This document shows positions 42,901-54,923 of a DNA stretch of 64,000 nucleotides, piece by piece. The first letter of the stretch is position 1. Each line of letters opens with the position of its first letter. A program made the translations under genes and the position numbers. This stretch comes from a virus, in IMG/VR virus record IMGVR_UViG_3300025120_009952, positions 1-64,000 of that record; one strand, 5' to 3'. The notes beneath the pieces are model-generated. The model did no database searches and was not told the DNA's origin. It saw nothing but the letters and a program-made list of their open reading frames with translations.

Positions 42901-45900
42901 AAGTGCCTTTGTTATATTCTATCATCAACCCACTGTTTGATCCTTTTGTGTCATCTTTTGGTGCACCAGCAAAAACACCAAAGTTGAATACTGAGATACC
43001 TGTACCAAATCTATCTCCTTGGTCAACTTCACTGCTGACCAGTTGCTGATCTAAAGCATAATAATTTCCATATTGTCCATATATTCTAACAGTTCCTGCC
43101 TCAAGTTCTGGATCAACAAATTTTGTTGTTGCAAAATCGAAAGTTGTTTCATTTAAAACAGTTGACCCATCATTTTTAAATTTGTCAAATGTTACAATCT
43201 TGTTTGCAGTTGCATTTTGACTAGACACTGCCATTACAGATGTTGTAGCATCCATTGAAGTCGTATGTCCAAACCTATTAAACATGTCTGGTGCATTAGA
43301 ATCTATCACTTGTTGCTGTTGATATCTATAAACTTTAAACACTGTATTCATTTTTGGTGCTTGAGTAAATGTTAAACTGTATGATGATCCATCTACAGAA
43401 AAAGATCTACCAGAAGCAAGGTTATCTGCAGAATATAATATAGTATCTGTAGTTTCTTGTGTTGTATCTGCCTGGGCACCACCTATTGTGCTCCATGTTA
43501 CTGTGCTGTCCGGTGCTGTTTCGTACACACCAATATTGGTTTCGCTAGTAGGAGCAAAACTTAATGTGTATATTGTGCTCGATCCGTCTGCTGTAAATGA
43601 TTCCGACGACTGTTTGAAAGTGTACACCCTACCTGTCTCAGGAGCACCTGTTGGATTGTATCCTGGGGCGCCTACGACAATGTTACCTGCATCAGTGTCC
43701 ATCGACACAGAGTAACCAAACTCAAGTCCAACCTGTTTAGTTGTTGGCACAAGTTTTGCTACCTGTACATAAATGCCATTGCCATCGTCTGCATAAACAA
43801 ATACAGCACCGTTTGAACTTGTAGAATCAGAACCTTGTATTGCATGATATGGAGCACCAACTGCCACAAATTGTCCAGTCTTGTCAGTGGCTACACTCCA
43901 TCCAAATTTGTCACCAGTCATCAATTCCGAATCTTTTATAATTCCATATGCGTCATATCCTAATGTTGTTGCGTTGTATTTGTAAATTTCTACTCGGCCT
44001 GTGTTTGAATCGGATCCTGGCACACCAAAAACTGCATGATTGCCATCTCCAGACATAGCAACCGAGTGTCCAAAGTTTTCATTTGATGCCGGAGGATTGC
44101 CTGTAACTGTTTGTATTGTTCCCCATGTTCCTGATGCATCTTTGTTGAGTATTTCTGCATAACCTTCTCCTGATAATGTTGTCTCTGCTGACGCAACAAA
44201 TCCAATTATCTCAGTCTCACCATCTGTGCTGGTTCCAGTAACTTGATAATCTTCTGCTAGGATAGTGTCTGTCTCTATTGCCAACACATAAGTTGTAGAG
44301 TTCCATGATTTTACAGTGCCAGAACCAATCAACGAACTTGATGCATTATAAATTTTAACAGAATTGTTTACTTTAAAATCTAATGTAGAACTAAAGTCGC
44401 CACCGTCCAGCGTTACAACTTTTACAAATCCTGATGCAAATGGAGCCGACACAACCAATCTATTTTCTGTATCATGTGCAAGTGCAATAGCATGGCCATA
44501 TCTGTCAAATTCTGTTTTCTTTGTAGCACTACTGCTTTCTGCTGTTGCTGATTCTTCTATGGTAAGTGCAGTTGCACTCTCAATTGTTTGGACAGTATAT
44601 TTTTTGCTACTGGCTGTGATTATTCTATCACCCACTGTCAACTCTGTGTCAAATATTGTGTTGGTACCTGTGACTGATGAACTGCCGAGTGTAAACACAA
44701 AGGTTCCAGTCAAGTTTGTTGCACCAATGCTGACATGTGCAGGATTTATTGTGAATGTGTTCGAAAATGCTCCATAATCATTTCTAGTTTCAAGGTGCAG
44801 TTTCCCTCCTTGGTCTCCGGGGGCACCAACAAAAACGTTTTTGCCTGTTTTGTCGGATGCAATAGCATGTCCGTATTCACTAAACTGTTGCCTGTTGATG
44901 TCGTATTGTTTAATTTTTTCTACATAAGGCAGTGTGTTGATATAATTTACCCACTTGCCAGTGTAGTTTGTTTCATAACTGTTAGTGACTGTTACTATAT
45001 CATCTTTCCTCCAACCTCTTAATGGAGCAGATGTGTTAATGTCTGCTGTGGTTGATAGTTTGAGTGATACAAGTTTAAGCAAGTTGCCGTTTTTAGTCAT
45101 CGACGAGCCATCCTCACCAGGTAACTCATTCAATAGTTCGATCGAAAATTCGTTGTTGCCTTCGACGGTGCTGTCCATGGACCCTCTTTCAGGTATCTCA
45201 TATATGCCATCTATTGCCGCATCAACGTCTCTCAGCAATATAATATCGTCTTTGGCCAAATTGTGTGGTTTGTCTGTTGTTATTTTTATTTGATCTCCGC
45301 CCAACACAGTTGACCCATCACCTTCGAATTTATCAAAACGTGATACTTTGATATTTGTCTCAGTCACCCTGTATAAGTTCCATTGTCTGTCCTGTCCTCT
45401 TGCAATCCAAATTGTAGTGCCTACAGTATAAAATTGTGGACTTGGTTCAGTCAGTAAATCTGACATTTCTAATTTTGCAAAGTTTACATACTCAGGATTT
45501 ACAGGACCAGCATTGGCAAATTTGAACACATTCAAAGCACTGTTGAAGCCATTGTGATAGTTAGGATCGTAAGCAATAAATGGTTTGCCATTATAGTTGT
45601 TTGGCTCAATTCTAAGATTGGATTTTGCAACTTGGTATGAAGGATCATCTGCATTTACCTGTGATACACTTTCAACAAACTTTGCCAGTTTTGGATTTTC
45701 ACCAAAAGATTTTTCATCTATTGCAAACTCGATGTCTTCTTGTGTTCTTCTGCCACCATATGCACCTGTTCTAAACGCCCATTCCTCATAAACATTGTAT
45801 TTGTTCGAGTCGCTTGACCTAAATTGTGCATTAAGCAGTTTTGTAATAGAATTAATTGTGCCTTTTTCTCTTATGAAACCTTGATAGAACTTGTATTGTG

Positions 45901-48900
45901 CATTTTCATCCATGCCAAGATCTTCTAGGTACTGTCTTGGTTGGTAACCTATCAGGTGTCTTGCTAAATTCTGCTGTCCTTCATCAAAATTATCTGTGTC
46001 TAAGTTGTAGAAGTCCTCAAACTGTGCAGATCTATAATCAAAGTTTGGCAGTAACTTGCTCTCTGGTGCTTCGTTTTTCAAAGTCCAATTAATGTTAATA
46101 AAGTTTTCAGTGCCTGCATGTCTTTTCTTAGCAACATAAAATTTTGTTTGGTATTTTACTACATCACCTAAATTGTAATCAGTGAATGATGTCCAGTTTT
46201 CAATTTTTGCTTGATCAAATACAAATCCAGGTGCGTAAAGGTCTCCATTCCAATCAGCAGTTTTAAATCCTGTGATTTTTAATCTTTCTTGACGATAACC
46301 AAGTGCTGGATCATAGATTACATCTGAAAATACTGTTTTGTTATCAAACAATACCACATGTTCTTTTTGTATTACGTTAAATTTAGCAAAGTAAATGCCA
46401 TCTTGTGTTGGTGAAGTGGTTAAGACAGTGGTGTTTCCTTGTCTATCCATGTTTACATCAGGTAAAGGTATGCCAATACCTTCTTGTTGCATTAATAGGT
46501 ATCCTTCATATGGGTTCAATAATGAATCAACCACACCAGATGTGTTTTCATAAGTGATAGATTGTGATGCAGGAGACACAGCAATTACTGTACCAACTGC
46601 CCAATTTTGTGTTGACCAAAATAGGAATTCTTTTACACTGAGTGTCCAATCCGTGTTAGTGTCTAACTCTCTAGAGTACCCATCAAATACAAAACCTTGT
46701 GTTTTTAACCAGTGTTCATAACCTTGTATAAAGTTTGCAACTTCCTGTTTCGTTTTATATTCAGTCCCGTAAGGTACAGTTGTTATATTTGAAAAGAAAG
46801 AATTGTATTTTGCAACTGTCACTCCGCCTGTTAGAGGAAGGTTAGAACCAATTTCAGTAAGTTTGTCAGTTTCAAATGTTGCACTTGCTGTGAATGAACT
46901 GTTGACTCTGTAAAATTTGCCACTGTTCTTGATAATCGAACCAGCAACATAGAAGCCACCTATTTGCCATTCACTGAATTCTTCAGTTGTTTGTCCAATT
47001 GATATATTAGAACTTAATTGTGTTTCAATGGGTGCATAAATTTTGAAAGATCTTATTAAAGGATCATATCCTATCACCTTAAAACCTGTTGCGGTCTTTT
47101 GTACAATCACTCCACTGTAAGCAGAACTTTGTAAAGGCGAACTTTGATTTAAGAAAATTTTATAATTTTCCTGTGGAATGAACACGCTACTACTGGTTGA
47201 ACCTGGTGACACAGCATCTGCAATAGCCTTTAGATTTGTTTTATCACTAAATCCACCAATTTTGTAAGAAAGATTTACGTTAAGATTTACTACAGGATCA
47301 GTAAAGTTAGTTTTGACATCTAAATTTTTACCTTTCAGATACTCAACAATCAACGGATGGTATCCACTTGCATAATGTTCTTGGGTTTCGCCTGTAAAGT
47401 CTACATACGACCCGCCATAAAAAACAAAATCTTTTGGTTGTACTGCAACTCCTGTGCGATTGTACACATACTGTTCTGCAGGATTTTTAAATATTCTTGC
47501 AGTGTCCCACATAACTCCGAAATATCTTGCTGGTGAAGTTAATGCGTTTATAATCTGTACAGCAAAAGGATAATCTGACGAACGTCTCCATGCCGTCTCT
47601 GCCGGAGCATGGTCGCCTGCTACAAAGTCTGCACTCTGTTCATCTTCACTTGCAACAATTCTATCAACAATAAAATCATTAGGTGAGCGTAAGTTACCTT
47701 GTGCATCAACCGGAAGGTATGTGCTTAATCCTGTTCTGATATATCTATCATGTGTGCCTGCCCTGTCGCCTTCTTTAATAAATCCATTTTCTAGATCATT
47801 CCATAAAATATCATTGCCTGCTGTGTATGGTGCCGCTCCATATCTGCTTTCCCACCAAGTAGGTTGCTCTGCGAAGCCAACCATTTCCCATGGATGGGTG
47901 TGCGGACGATCAGTGTCAAATAAATCAACAAAAATTCCACGCCAAAATCCTTTGAGCAAGTTTCCTGTTTTCTTGTTTTTGACCTGTGAATAATTCCACG
48001 TGAACGGATCTTCTGCGTCATAATTTTTATGCGATGTATAGTCAACCTGATTGTCACCAGTCCAATCTAAGAATAACCTATTTTCAATTTCTTTCCATTC
48101 AGTCGGTGTCCATGCATCTGATCTAAAATCTCCTGGTCGTTTGCTTATGTCATGTAAGTTCTTTTCATCGTAACTAACTTTAATGTTGTTGTAAATCCTT
48201 TTTTCTAATTCTAAAACAAAGTCGTCTCTTATATCTCCATATGCTTTTGTTAGAGATCCATCATGCCCTTGGATTACCGTTATACTGGTCGAGTCATTGA
48301 ATTGTGTGCGGTATGTGTCATCTATGTACTTCTTGGGTTGGTATGCTGGATACAGTCCTAAAGCAGAAGGGGTAGGTGGTATGTGACTGCCGTCTGTGTT
48401 TGGATACTCTCTTATTTCAATCTTATCACCTATTGTAAAAGTAAATTCACTTGTGAATGTTAATGTTGAACTAGACGAATCAAAAGTATAATCTTTGCTG
48501 TGCGTTTTTTGTTCATTGTTCACCCATACATAAACTGCTTTGTCACTCAATTCTGTTTTGTCAAAAACAGCACTCAGTCCATAAGTTTTGTTTGTGTTGT
48601 CTGTAACATTGTATGAAATTTTTGTGTAGTTGTCACCGAACCCTACCATGTCACTGTGGAAGAATGCAAATTCTTCGGATTTGTTTGCGGACACTTTTTT
48701 AATAATTTCGTCCACTCTATCTCTTACTTCAGAAGAGATCTCTTCACTAGTTTGTGTAGCATCAATGCTGTCAATCTGCTTTATAAAATTATGTTTAAAT
48801 TTTGCATATTCTTTACCAACATACTTCAATGCTGAATAAAAATTTGCATTAGGGTGCGTTAACAAGAAAGTAGCCAATGGTATGGATCCTTCGTGCTGTG

Positions 48901-51349
48901 TAATTCTTCTCCCATATGCTTTTGTGTCTGGTAAGTCTTTTAGATTTGTGTACCCGGGTTGTGTACCAACAAAATCTGTTAAATCTTCTGTAATACTCAA
49001 CACATGATTGTTCAATTCGCCAAGTGTCAACGATTCAATAGAAGAGTTTAAACTGTTTCTTTCTAAGTTGTCGGGCATTTCGTAATACCCATTTACATTT
49101 TTTGTATTGTAAGGAGCATGTGTTTCCAAAACAATCTTATCTCCTATCGTTCTACTTTTTATAAATTTTATAAATTTGTGTTTGTCCTTTGTTTCTATTG
49201 TGTAATCTGTTGCCAAAGTTTTTTTAACATTGTTAACAAAAACATCTATTTCTAATCCTGTCACATCGGCCACGTTGTTATAGGTTTTGATCTTAAATGT
49301 TTTTAGTTCGTCTTTGACAACGATTACATCAATAACTCTTTGTTTTGTTAATCGTTTTTGTTTTGTCCAACTGTTACGCAACTGAAAGGACACTGTGGTA
49401 TTGTTGGTGCTGTCTACACCGACCTCAACATCAACTAAATTCTTCTTATAGTATGCAGAAGCAGTGTTGATAGTATTTTTTTGAGCGTTTTCGGCATCCA
49501 AATATGTAAGAGACTCTGTGCTAATTGTATTGTTAAAGACTATGTCTGCTACGGTACCAAAGTTTTCGTATTTTATTTTCACACCATACTCTGTATCTGT
49601 CACACCTGTATCTGCTTGTGCTACCTCAAACAATGTAGTGCCTACAAATGATGATGCAGGGTAACTTGTTGCATCAGTAAGTGCTGTGCCAGAACTGTTA
49701 AACAAGTCAAATAAAGGTGCTTGTTGCACTTTTGTCTTTTGTTGGCATTCTACCCATGCACTGCCATCGAACCTATATTGCTTGCCTTTGTTTGCTGTTC
49801 CGTTACTGACTACAACCGTACTGCCTTCTACTGGTTCTTCTTCGAGTGCGAGATCTAGATAAAGCACATTGGAACTATCGACACTCACAAACGTCACAGT
49901 GTATATGTTGCTTTTGACTGATGCATCAGTATCGTTTTGGAATATTATTCTGTCTCCTTGTTGCAATTCTACCGAATCGATGAAGTACCCAAGTTGTCCG
50001 TTAACAAAAGAAAATGCATCAGTAGAGGCAGTTTCGATTGCCGTTACAGGTTTCAACCCTATGTTCCCATAGTTGTAAAGTTGTATTCCTCCTTCGAACT
50101 GAATGATTGGTCTTTTTGCTCTTGCTGTTTGATCCAATAAAACTGTGTGTCCGTTGTATGTTGCTGTATTTTTTATAACTGATTCGTGGAACCATCTGTT
50201 TGATCTTGACCAAGAATTAAAATCCTTCGAATTTCTATTGATAGTAAAATAATCTTTTTCTACTGGTACATTGTCACCAGCATCCCATGGATTTTCATCA
50301 AAGTTTTGTGTGCCATCTTGATCCCAAACTACAGTGGATGTAGCAGAACTGAATCCTTCTGGTACGACCATTCTATCTGTGCCTAGTAAAACAATCTCAT
50401 TGCCTACTCCTTCGACATAGTATTCTTTATTTTTATAAGCCGCAGGTATCGATCCTGCAAATTTAATTTTAAGTCCGTTTTCAAAAACTACAGAGTTTGA
50501 ATCTGTGTAAGTTTTTTTGCCTAGTATTTCAGTTGTGATATCAACTGTTGTAAATCCGTCCTGTAAGTCTTCTATAATGATATTGCCTTGCATAGAACTA
50601 TGTCTACCACATGCATAAAAAAGTAAGTCAGGCAAGTCACCGCCTTGATCGGTAGCAGGCACTGTGAATGTAACTGTACCTACGTCTTGTCCTTGGTCAG
50701 TAGTTCCTGTGTCGTACTGGGAACCGGCTCCATCTATCTTTTGTGTTTTGATATAAAATGGATGTCCTTTGGCGTCAACTTCGAAATTGTATGTGTTTCC
50801 CCTGTACAGTGTAAGATTTGGATTGTCACCTGTGTATCCACTAAAGTTGTATGCTCCTGCGGCATTGTTTGTTACCTTGATTGTGCTAGTGCTACCTGGA
50901 GTAGAAATATTTACAGGTACTACACTAGGTCCTTGTGGTAACCAATAGTAATTTCTATAATTTACTAATGTGTCGACATCGACAGGAGGTGCCCATGAAT
51001 GAGATTGTTGTTTAAATAATCTATCATGGTTGGCCTTGTTGCCACCTAAGAATTCAAGTTGGTTAGCAAGGTCAATGTATGAAGAATAATAATCTACTGT
51101 GCCATCGTCTTTGACATAGTTGACACTAGGTTCTAACTGATAGTTTTTCCTGTCGTCATTTATTTCGTCAAGGTAATTGTCTGTGTTTTTAAAACTAGGA
51201 CCTTTTTGCGAACCAATGAATCCAGATATTTTTTCTAATTCACCTTTCTGTGTCCACTGATCCAGTGTGGCGTTTAAGAATTTCTTATTACGTTCTGTTT
51301 GAAAAACTTCAGGTAATAGCGTAGTGGTTGTTCTAGAAACCGTTGCCAT
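36938..51349 (-). CDS. Giant virion protein, 4803 aa, cupredoxin-like motif and FG-GAP repeats
   Basis: The largest gene of the window, directly after gp6, so most likely a baseplate or tail-periphery protein in the place of T4 gp7 and neighbours. From N to C: a segment shared with other marine-phage baseplate proteins ([20 protein letters not shown]); a cupredoxin-like motif with His196, Cys247, His250 and Met253; a long beta-rich region; seven FG-GAP repeats at about 2150-2815; a Gly-rich repeat ([16 protein letters not shown]) near 3520; and several related beta domains with a DGSTTTFAI...[11 protein letters not shown] pattern toward the C-terminus. No cleavage site is evident. Start ATG 51349 is three bases after gp6, which ends in TAG, with a second TAG between them in the same frame. 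A clear ribosome site is lacking, so it probably depends on re-initiation. Confidence 0.85.
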   Translation of the reverse strand: MATVSRTTTTLLPEVFQTERNKKFLNATLDQWTQKGELEKISGFIGSQKGPSFKNTDNYLDEINDDRKNYQLEPSVNYVKDDGTVDYYSSYIDLANQLEFLGGNKANHDRLFKQQSHSWAPPVDVDTLVNYRNYYWLPQGPSVVPVNISTPGSTSTIKVTNNAAGAYNFSGYTGDNPNLTLYRGNTYNFEVDAKGHPFYIKTQKIDGAGSQYDTGTTDQGQDVGTVTFTVPATDQGGDLPDLLFYACGRHSSMQGNIIIEDLQDGFTTVDITTEILGKKTYTDSNSVVFENGLKIKFAGSIPAAYKNKEYYVEGVGNEIVLLGTDRMVVPEGFSSATSTVVWDQDGTQNFDENPWDAGDNVPVEKDYFTINRNSKDFNSWSRSNRWFHESVIKNTATYNGHTVLLDQTARAKRPIIQFEGGIQLYNYGNIGLKPVTAIETASTDAFSFVNGQLGYFIDSVELQQGDRIIFQNDTDASVKSNIYTVTFVSVDSSNVLYLDLALEEEPVEGSTVVVSNGTANKGKQYRFDGSAWVECQQKTKVQQAPLFDLFNSSGTALTDATSYPASSFVGTTLFEVAQADTGVTDTEYGVKIKYENFGTVADIVFNNTISTESLTYLDAENAQKNTINTASAYYKKNLVDVEVGVDSTNNTTVSFQLRNSWTKQKRLTKQRVIDVIVVKDELKTFKIKTYNNVADVTGLEIDVFVNNVKKTLATDYTIETKDKHKFIKFIKSRTIGDKIVLETHAPYNTKNVNGYYEMPDNLERNSLNSSIESLTLGELNNHVLSITEDLTDFVGTQPGYTNLKDLPDTKAYGRRITQHEGSIPLATFLLTHPNANFYSALKYVGKEYAKFKHNFIKQIDSIDATQTSEEISSEVRDRVDEIIKKVSANKSEEFAFFHSDMVGFGDNYTKISYNVTDNTNKTYGLSAVFDKTELSDKAVYVWVNNEQKTHSKDYTFDSSSSTLTFTSEFTFTIGDKIEIREYPNTDGSHIPPTPSALGLYPAYQPKKYIDDTYRTQFNDSTSITVIQGHDGSLTKAYGDIRDDFVLELEKRIYNNIKVSYDEKNLHDISKRPGDFRSDAWTPTEWKEIENRLFLDWTGDNQVDYTSHKNYDAEDPFTWNYSQVKNKKTGNLLKGFWRGIFVDLFDTDRPHTHPWEMVGFAEQPTWWESRYGAAPYTAGNDILWNDLENGFIKEGDRAGTHDRYIRTGLSTYLPVDAQGNLRSPNDFIVDRIVASEDEQSADFVAGDHAPAETAWRRSSDYPFAVQIINALTSPARYFGVMWDTARIFKNPAEQYVYNRTGVAVQPKDFVFYGGSYVDFTGETQEHYASGYHPLIVEYLKGKNLDVKTNFTDPVVNLNVNLSYKIGGFSDKTNLKAIADAVSPGSTSSSVFIPQENYKIFLNQSSPLQSSAYSGVIVQKTATGFKVIGYDPLIRSFKIYAPIETQLSSNISIGQTTEEFSEWQIGGFYVAGSIIKNSGKFYRVNSSFTASATFETDKLTEIGSNLPLTGGVTVAKYNSFFSNITTVPYGTEYKTKQEVANFIQGYEHWLKTQGFVFDGYSRELDTNTDWTLSVKEFLFWSTQNWAVGTVIAVSPASQSITYENTSGVVDSLLNPYEGYLLMQQEGIGIPLPDVNMDRQGNTTVLTTSPTQDGIYFAKFNVIQKEHVVLFDNKTVFSDVIYDPALGYRQERLKITGFKTADWNGDLYAPGFVFDQAKIENWTSFTDYNLGDVVKYQTKFYVAKKRHAGTENFININWTLKNEAPESKLLPNFDYRSAQFEDFYNLDTDNFDEGQQNLARHLIGYQPRQYLEDLGMDENAQYKFYQGFIREKGTINSITKLLNAQFRSSDSNKYNVYEEWAFRTGAYGGRRTQEDIEFAIDEKSFGENPKLAKFVESVSQVNADDPSYQVAKSNLRIEPNNYNGKPFIAYDPNYHNGFNSALNVFKFANAGPVNPEYVNFAKLEMSDLLTEPSPQFYTVGTTIWIARGQDRQWNLYRVTETNIKVSRFDKFEGDGSTVLGGDQIKITTDKPHNLAKDDIILLRDVDAAIDGIYEIPERGSMDSTVEGNNEFSIELLNELPGEDGSSMTKNGNLLKLVSLKLSTTADINTSAPLRGWRKDDIVTVTNSYETNYTGKWVNYINTLPYVEKIKQYDINRQQFSEYGHAIASDKTGKNVFVGAPGDQGGKLHLETRNDYGAFSNTFTINPAHVSIGATNLTGTFVFTLGSSSVTGTNTIFDTELTVGDRIITASSKKYTVQTIESATALTIEESATAESSSATKKTEFDRYGHAIALAHDTENRLVVSAPFASGFVKVVTLDGGDFSSTLDFKVNNSVKIYNASSSLIGSGTVKSWNSTTYVLAIETDTILAEDYQVTGTSTDGETEIIGFVASAETTLSGEGYAEILNKDASGTWGTIQTVTGNPPASNENFGHSVAMSGDGNHAVFGVPGSDSNTGRVEIYKYNATTLGYDAYGIIKDSELMTGDKFGWSVATDKTGQFVAVGAPYHAIQGSDSTSSNGAVFVYADDGNGIYVQVAKLVPTTKQVGLEFGYSVSMDTDAGNIVVGAPGYNPTGAPETGRVYTFKQSSESFTADGSSTIYTLSFAPTSETNIGVYETAPDSTVTWSTIGGAQADTTQETTDTILYSADNLASGRSFSVDGSSYSLTFTQAPKMNTVFKVYRYQQQQVIDSNAPDMFNRFGHTTSMDATTSVMAVSSQNATANKIVTFDKFKNDGSTVLNETTFDFATTKFVDPELEAGTVRIYGQYGNYYALDQQLVSSEVDQGDRFGTGISVFNFGVFAGAPKDDTKGSNSGLMIEYNKGTSSATGWEIISQQEDLIDPNKIKQNYLYDTNNNKTVGFIDWIDPIKGKFPGPADAELKFISDHDPAVYTDVNLTGTNAERLQRQIERAPVIDESRSWGREHVGELWLNTSRLVYIWYEQGTAEFRNENWGARFPGSTVDVMEWVEFDKPPSAWNQLTNSQEGNEVGVSGTAMVERYFSTKSFFDTTTQTFVTKYYFWVLNPSIVPNNPTRGISATTVARLIADPGAVGYAYNAFLKDNAISYANIGPFLDDDNIVHHIEWATVDDALPKHDEWLIVKQGDDQSKPNNILRKKLISSIVGRDENNNQVPNNTLSETQRYGIEDGQSMIVNRTVVLTAFVENINAVLKDYKIVSTKNLSTFNLKEQEPTALSGEWDIKVQDYTELLYLNKQNTPSLTTGTEVLVASDTESNGYWSIYIYEADNTWKRTRVQSYDTTQYWTYKDWYAKGYSKDTIVNHTIVTEDLLLPADAKFDVGDTVKIETSFDGNFRLLVKTATAEYDEIGLGNGTIEIKENAYSYKDNALGYDSDTFDQNNFDQQPIIELRNIIDGVIDDIYIDDLGAEWNKLWFFSIQQILAEQLYVDWAIKTSFLTVENDLKNLSTDPTYKPDQQDALLSYIDEVKPFHTKVRQYRVNYAKTETFGADMTDFDNAAYWDKTAQKYQAPDVNNSQYDTRYTINPSKIYKDNYKLGLSSIIVADGGADYTEVPTVTISGGGGTGATATAYVSNGAISKITVTNAGSGYTTTPTVTLTGGGREDSTGIAAKVYAVIDNDKVRQINTTLQFNRTTGTNILINTTIAEWKAETTYTADNIRFENQIFKVLQQFKSGKLFTDAVELADSTATTDITAYLEEWSAVDYIQKYYSTDAGMPGVQDSSTVIYGQLMSGLEYPGTKVIGPKFDTEASYDASNYDAVPYDGQFIDEDGIPTPSYELGLDKYVDGVGFTDSLAGTKPSDVIAEGNQFIDEYSSHAPEEVVPGTTFDTLDMQVYTNPAQGSPIMRTNSHIGDGSTTTFAIGQTPSDEDGVFVWVEGNLRRRVKNDSSSDYSIGANNTVVFTSAPAAGRLITIQSFSISGSKISIKRDFTGNGSKKVFNLPVPFTLADSTINLSKTAFVTVNGVVTTATLSEGDDSASTDVTFGTAPANGSTVQITLFDGDAGEQTYSQVNTQTIKSDGSTTTYALSQTPAEFGPLHNTVIIERNGERLTPPDTAYYSGDGSTFAFNLPTTINAAAIPSVADVEVYLNGERQTAGVDWFLNDIGITADQSDDTADQNNVTADSAAVTGTGVVFFNTRPNDGDGVAIVVKIGHDYIIEGTNLITTSMGDENDELRVTSFTNHDLLGIRTEIFKGSGLVDAALGTYQSLITKDPVTTSGVTIDTFNTDSVTSVKYFVVATSGSDNTQSEVLTVTTDGTNVSHTVLATVHATGTTDFVTYDATISSGVVTVKATATDNVTKVKAHRMAVLSSDINAIQPINSNQSAFTKQYTSTGTATTVYELDTSSYRGAEIFVTVSDGTSNETSQLYIGYNGTTAFHTAYNVLPADGSVSRNTFAVSHSGSTLTLTLTNSLSSAVNVFGIASNLGTATVTENDTGIEFIGSQTLDTASTTLDSFDLTSANFDGAYYQILVESANDSTDEDYEFATIHVAAKSGNVSHVQYGQVSDNQLADFSVSISGTTVSLNASGSSAGNTVYIYKLGFDTASAQTDSNVGGFYTLSRIPTNTDYLWVTYNGDIQIAGTDYELRNNKIFIPRASYANTDTVVVTSIVTTKTQEAIGYRLFKDMINRTHYKRLSDAHNTTLSKALSITDSEIFVADASVLPIPNLDSNIPGIVFINKERITYFARDLGENSLGQIMRGTLGTGAVDTHPSGTVVTDAGDSQTIPGYSDTVTTCKHTADGSTNSFALYGADSTAFIPRSDGADVTVFVGGVKQRSGFTFNGSSATITFTTAPANGRRVEVVRKTGRVWVDQGTSTAGDGTGLQGATGPEATFLLNSPTKLP
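42900..44890 (-). other. Seven FG-GAP repeats in the giant protein (probable beta-propeller)
   Basis: Residues about 2150-2815. Seven FG-GAP-like units are seen in order: [115 protein letters not shown], and [16 protein letters not shown]. Seven such units form the propeller of integrin-alpha-type proteins, which bind ligands at their face. The sixth unit is degenerate and longer spaced, as is the insert in unit five. Confidence 0.75.
50576..50812 (-). other. Cupredoxin-like metal motif in the giant protein
   Basis: Residues about 180-258. A segment reading GHPFYI (His196), then [10 protein letters not shown], then [16 protein letters not shown] (Cys247, His250, Met253). This is the H...C-x2-H-xn-M layout of type 1 copper proteins such as plastocyanin. 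The Cys-to-Met spacing is short (C-x2-H-x2-M), so copper binding is plausible but unproven. Confidence 0.65.
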
Positions 51350-51352
51350 CTA

Positions 51353-54300
51353 CTAGTACCCCGAACCTGAACCTGATGAACTTGATGATCCCGATGAACT
51401 TGATGATCCCGATGCACTTGATGAACTTGTAGTAGTTGTGTTAGTCGTTGTGGACACACTGCCTCCTGCTGTTGCTGATGCAGTCGAAGATGTTGTAGTT
51501 GCGGATGTAATAACTGTGCCGCTTGCCTTGATGTTTCCTTGTGATATAGAAGGTATAATTTCTACATCGTCCACTGTGGCTCCACTAACAAATATTTCAT
51601 CTGAATTAGATTCAATTTGGAAAAGTGATCCAAATGCAGTATCTTGTTTGTTAGGTACAATCACTATAGAACTAATTTTTGGTGCCAAAGCATTGTGGAT
51701 ATATGTTGAAAGTTCTGTGTAAAAGAAAGAATCACCAAATGTCCAGTTATTCAAACTGAAATAATTGTTAATTGCATTAATAACCGACGTTTTTATGTCG
51801 TTATCAGTGACTGTCAGTGCTGTATTTTTAACAACTTTAAAAGTAGCCTGTAATGTACCATCCGCATTAGGGCCAAACAGTAGTTTATATTTGACGGGTC
51901 TATAGACGATTTCATCTGATACGTTTTTGTATGTGCTAAGAGTAGGATCATAGGATGTTCTCAATGCCGCTGTAGACGGCGACGCAGGTGCTGTACCAAT
52001 TTGTCCATTGTATATCCATTGTCTAAATTCAGTATCGTATGCAGTAGTAAGAATATGTAAATCAATCAAGTTGCTAACAGATGGATCAATACGTCTATCA
52101 TATCTTGCCGCATGTTCGTAATTGTAATTTAAACTATCTCTACCTATGTCTGCTTTGTAATCATCTGACACATCTACTAATGCTCCTTTTGATGAATCAT
52201 ATTGTTGTATTGTGCTTGAGTTGTAAAAATGGAACAGTTGTCCGTTTGAATATTGTGTAAGATCAACACCAGTGCCACCAGATGATAGTACGAAGTCAGT
52301 ACTTGCTACCACATCATAATAATCAGACGCTTTGCTTACATCACGTTTGAAGTACACATACTTTGCTGATTCATTCTTGGTTGGATTGACCACACTAGAA
52401 AATAGATCTGGATTGTCAACAACACCGTCGTCATCTGAATCATTAAATGATACTGCAACTTCTCTAGTGTCATTAAATCCAGTAGATAAAACTCTATTGC
52501 CAACAATAGCAAATGCATAGTCTTCCGACAGTTGCACAGTGCTATCAGGCATTGTGTTAAATTTTAAAACTTTTACTTGATCTCTCACAACTTTACCTGT
52601 TGTTGCATTGAATATTTTTTGATCTTCGTCATAGAAGAATCTATTTTTGCTTGCCGATCTGAAAACATAATTTAAGTTTCTAGTTTTCATTGTGTAAACT
52701 TGATTAGTTGCTGTAAACTTTAACAACCAACTTGCATCTCTGTTTGCTCCGGATGTGTTTCCTTGGAATCCTAAATCAAACGTACCATCTGCATTTAAGT
52801 TTGTTTCTGATATGAACTCCCATGCATTCGTATCAATATCGAATGTTAATCCAAAATTTTCAAAATTCTTAATAGCATCAATCATTGTGCTTTCAATAAT
52901 ACTTGTGGTGTTGATTGCGAAAGCAGGGATAACTTCTTTTATTATCGCTGTGCTTGGCACCTTGTCTGATAAAATAATTGGACCTGTGCCGTCTGTGAAG
53001 TTTCCTTTTCCGTAGTTTGCACCATCTTGTTTTACACTTACAACTTTTGTCCATATCACTGATTGTGATCCTGCATGGCCAACAGCGCCTGACATCAGTG
53101 TACCGTTCGCCATAAAGTGTTTTCCTGCAGGTGCTTCAAATTTTATTAACGCACCAGGCTTAACGTACTTTAAATTATTAGTAGTATAGTCACCGACTGC
53201 TAATGGGCCTGTTTCACTAAAGTAACCTGAGTATGTGTTAGTTGCTTCGGTGCTGAGCGTCCATGTGTAATTTGATCCAGTGCTTTGTCTTGTATATTTG
53301 TCGTAATAAAAATCTCTCACGCCCACAGATTTTAAGGTAGGATTAATTGTGTTAGCAATGATCCCTTGTATCTCGCTGTTTGACTGGTATGAGAATGTTG
53401 TAGTTGGTTCAACAAATTCACGATATACCAAACCTTCATCTGCAAAAATATTTGTCGATGAATAAGCACCTGTTGGATCGATCAAGTCATAATATCTTGA
53501 AATTCCTGATGCTGTTCTGTTGACTGCTTTTGTTTTTGCAATGCCTTGGAACTGTGTCAAAGGTACAATCTGATAATCTTCTGCTGTGGTCATTCTGTTG
53601 TTAGAATAATATGCCTGTGGTGCTTTTGTTTTGATATCTAAGTTTGATTCAGTTGCTACTGCATTATCAACAGTAGTCTGCAAATCCATAGTAACTGTTA
53701 ATGTGTTCAGTTGTCCTTTGGCATTTCTATATTGCACTGATGCTGTTACGCCACGCATGTCTCTAGGTCTAATTGTGTAAGTTGCATTTATAGAACTACG
53801 ATAATAAGCACGGAATAGTCCGTTTGGATTTTCTCCAAACACTCCATCTGCAAAGACAAGGTCAACTGCATCGTTGGCTCTTGTGTTTACACTGAAAATT
53901 TTCCTTACTGATTCTGATAATGAATTGTAAATTGCATTGTTACCTGTGATAGCAGGAATCTTTGTCCATGCATTATCTATTGTGCCATTCTGTGTTAAAT
54001 CATACAGCCACACATCTGAATTGTTGATGTTGTTTTTATCTATAGACACTGTGGTGTTCGGAGATGGATTAGAAACAGTGAATTCTGAAAATCCTAGATC
54101 ACCTTGTTTGAACAACATGAAAAATCCTGTGTTCTCAGATGAGTTGCCTTTGCCGTCTGCTCTATACAACATACCTAATCTATTTCCTGGTATAGGTGAT
54201 TCTTCGTAAATGTAATTTTGATTTCTAAATGTTGCACTTACAATTTCAAATGGCATTGGTTGTGAATTTACATTTCTTGTAAATTTTAAAACAGGAACAT

Positions 54301-54883
54301 CGTTATTTGTAGTTGCGAATTTGTATTGGTGTGTCACTATACCGCCAATGTTGTCTTGAATTGCAGGTGAACCAAATTTTTGTGTGCCACTTAATGATGC
54401 GTTGAAGACTGCTATAAATTGTTCTAACCAATTCGAATTGGTAGGGTCGCTCCAACTGATGACTGAGTTAGATAGATCTGCTCCTGAGGAATCTGTAATT
54501 GATTCTGTTGTGCTTACACTTGTGACTTTTATAAGTCCACTGCCTGTTTGATTTCTTTTTGGCACATAACTTAATAGTCTTGCTAATCTTAAAATACTGT
54601 CACGTCTTTGTGCTGTATCGATGAAATTTTCTCTTGCGTTTAAATCAGTTCTGAATGATAAGTTTTGACCTAGATATGCAATTAAATCTATCAGTGCAAT
54701 ATACTCTGATGATTCAATATAATCATTGAAATCCTCTGGATAGTTATTTTGCAAATACTGTATCATAGTTCTACGAAGAGTGTCAAAATCGTAGGATGCA
54801 AAATCACTTTGCTGGAAAGATCTGTAGATCTTCTGCCAGTCTTGTGATACTAGTAAACTATTTTGTCTATCTGTTGTGGCCAT
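51353..54883 (-). CDS. 6: Baseplate wedge protein gp6
   Basis: Homologous by pattern to T4 gp6, the wedge subunit that forms the ring of the inner baseplate. The N-terminus RQNSLLVSQDWQKIYRSFQQ and the block EYIALIDLIAYLGQNLSFRT, then RDSILRLARLLSYVPKRNQ at about 90-108, are the signature of this family in marine T4-like phages. At 1176 residues it is nearly twice T4 gp6 (660). The C-terminal 60 residues are almost only Ser, Thr, Gly and Ala, coded partly by an 18-base repeat. It is preceded by an AATAAATA late-type site at 54894-54901. It lies in the order 25 then 6 as in T4. Confidence 0.85.
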   Translation of the reverse strand: MATTDRQNSLLVSQDWQKIYRSFQQSDFASYDFDTLRRTMIQYLQNNYPEDFNDYIESSEYIALIDLIAYLGQNLSFRTDLNARENFIDTAQRRDSILRLARLLSYVPKRNQTGSGLIKVTSVSTTESITDSSGADLSNSVISWSDPTNSNWLEQFIAVFNASLSGTQKFGSPAIQDNIGGIVTHQYKFATTNNDVPVLKFTRNVNSQPMPFEIVSATFRNQNYIYEESPIPGNRLGMLYRADGKGNSSENTGFFMLFKQGDLGFSEFTVSNPSPNTTVSIDKNNINNSDVWLYDLTQNGTIDNAWTKIPAITGNNAIYNSLSESVRKIFSVNTRANDAVDLVFADGVFGENPNGLFRAYYRSSINATYTIRPRDMRGVTASVQYRNAKGQLNTLTVTMDLQTTVDNAVATESNLDIKTKAPQAYYSNNRMTTAEDYQIVPLTQFQGIAKTKAVNRTASGISRYYDLIDPTGAYSSTNIFADEGLVYREFVEPTTTFSYQSNSEIQGIIANTINPTLKSVGVRDFYYDKYTRQSTGSNYTWTLSTEATNTYSGYFSETGPLAVGDYTTNNLKYVKPGALIKFEAPAGKHFMANGTLMSGAVGHAGSQSVIWTKVVSVKQDGANYGKGNFTDGTGPIILSDKVPSTAIIKEVIPAFAINTTSIIESTMIDAIKNFENFGLTFDIDTNAWEFISETNLNADGTFDLGFQGNTSGANRDASWLLKFTATNQVYTMKTRNLNYVFRSASKNRFFYDEDQKIFNATTGKVVRDQVKVLKFNTMPDSTVQLSEDYAFAIVGNRVLSTGFNDTREVAVSFNDSDDDGVVDNPDLFSSVVNPTKNESAKYVYFKRDVSKASDYYDVVASTDFVLSSGGTGVDLTQYSNGQLFHFYNSSTIQQYDSSKGALVDVSDDYKADIGRDSLNYNYEHAARYDRRIDPSVSNLIDLHILTTAYDTEFRQWIYNGQIGTAPASPSTAALRTSYDPTLSTYKNVSDEIVYRPVKYKLLFGPNADGTLQATFKVVKNTALTVTDNDIKTSVINAINNYFSLNNWTFGDSFFYTELSTYIHNALAPKISSIVIVPNKQDTAFGSLFQIESNSDEIFVSGATVDDVEIIPSISQGNIKASGTVITSATTTSSTASATAGGSVSTTTNTTTTSSSSASGSSSSSGSSSSSGSGSGY
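51375..51428 (-). repeat. Three 18-base tandem repeats in the gp6 C-terminus
   Basis: Two exact copies (51375-51392 and 51393-51410) and one diverged copy (51411-51428) of an 18-base unit that encodes GSSSSS. As a multiple of three, gain or loss of units would keep the frame and change tail length. Confidence 0.75.
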
Positions 54884-54893
54884 GTTATGTGTG

Positions 54894-54901
54894 TATTTAT
54901 T
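54894..54901 (-). promoter_or_regulatory. T4 late-type promoter (AATAAATA) for gp6 and giant gene
   Basis: Minus-strand AATAAATA (one mismatch), ending ten bases before ATG 54883, in the 40-base gap after gene 25. Confidence 0.6.
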
Positions 54902-54923
54902 TTAGGAATAATATGCGTACTTA

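Noticed and set aside
44364-44777. A 137-residue plus-strand frame opposite the FG-GAP region
   Set aside because: Composition and lack of initiation signals mark it as the shadow of the giant gene.
51360-51430. CRISPR-like appearance of the repeated stretch in gp6
   Set aside because: The 18-base units abut without spacers and lie in a reading frame. It is a coding microsatellite.
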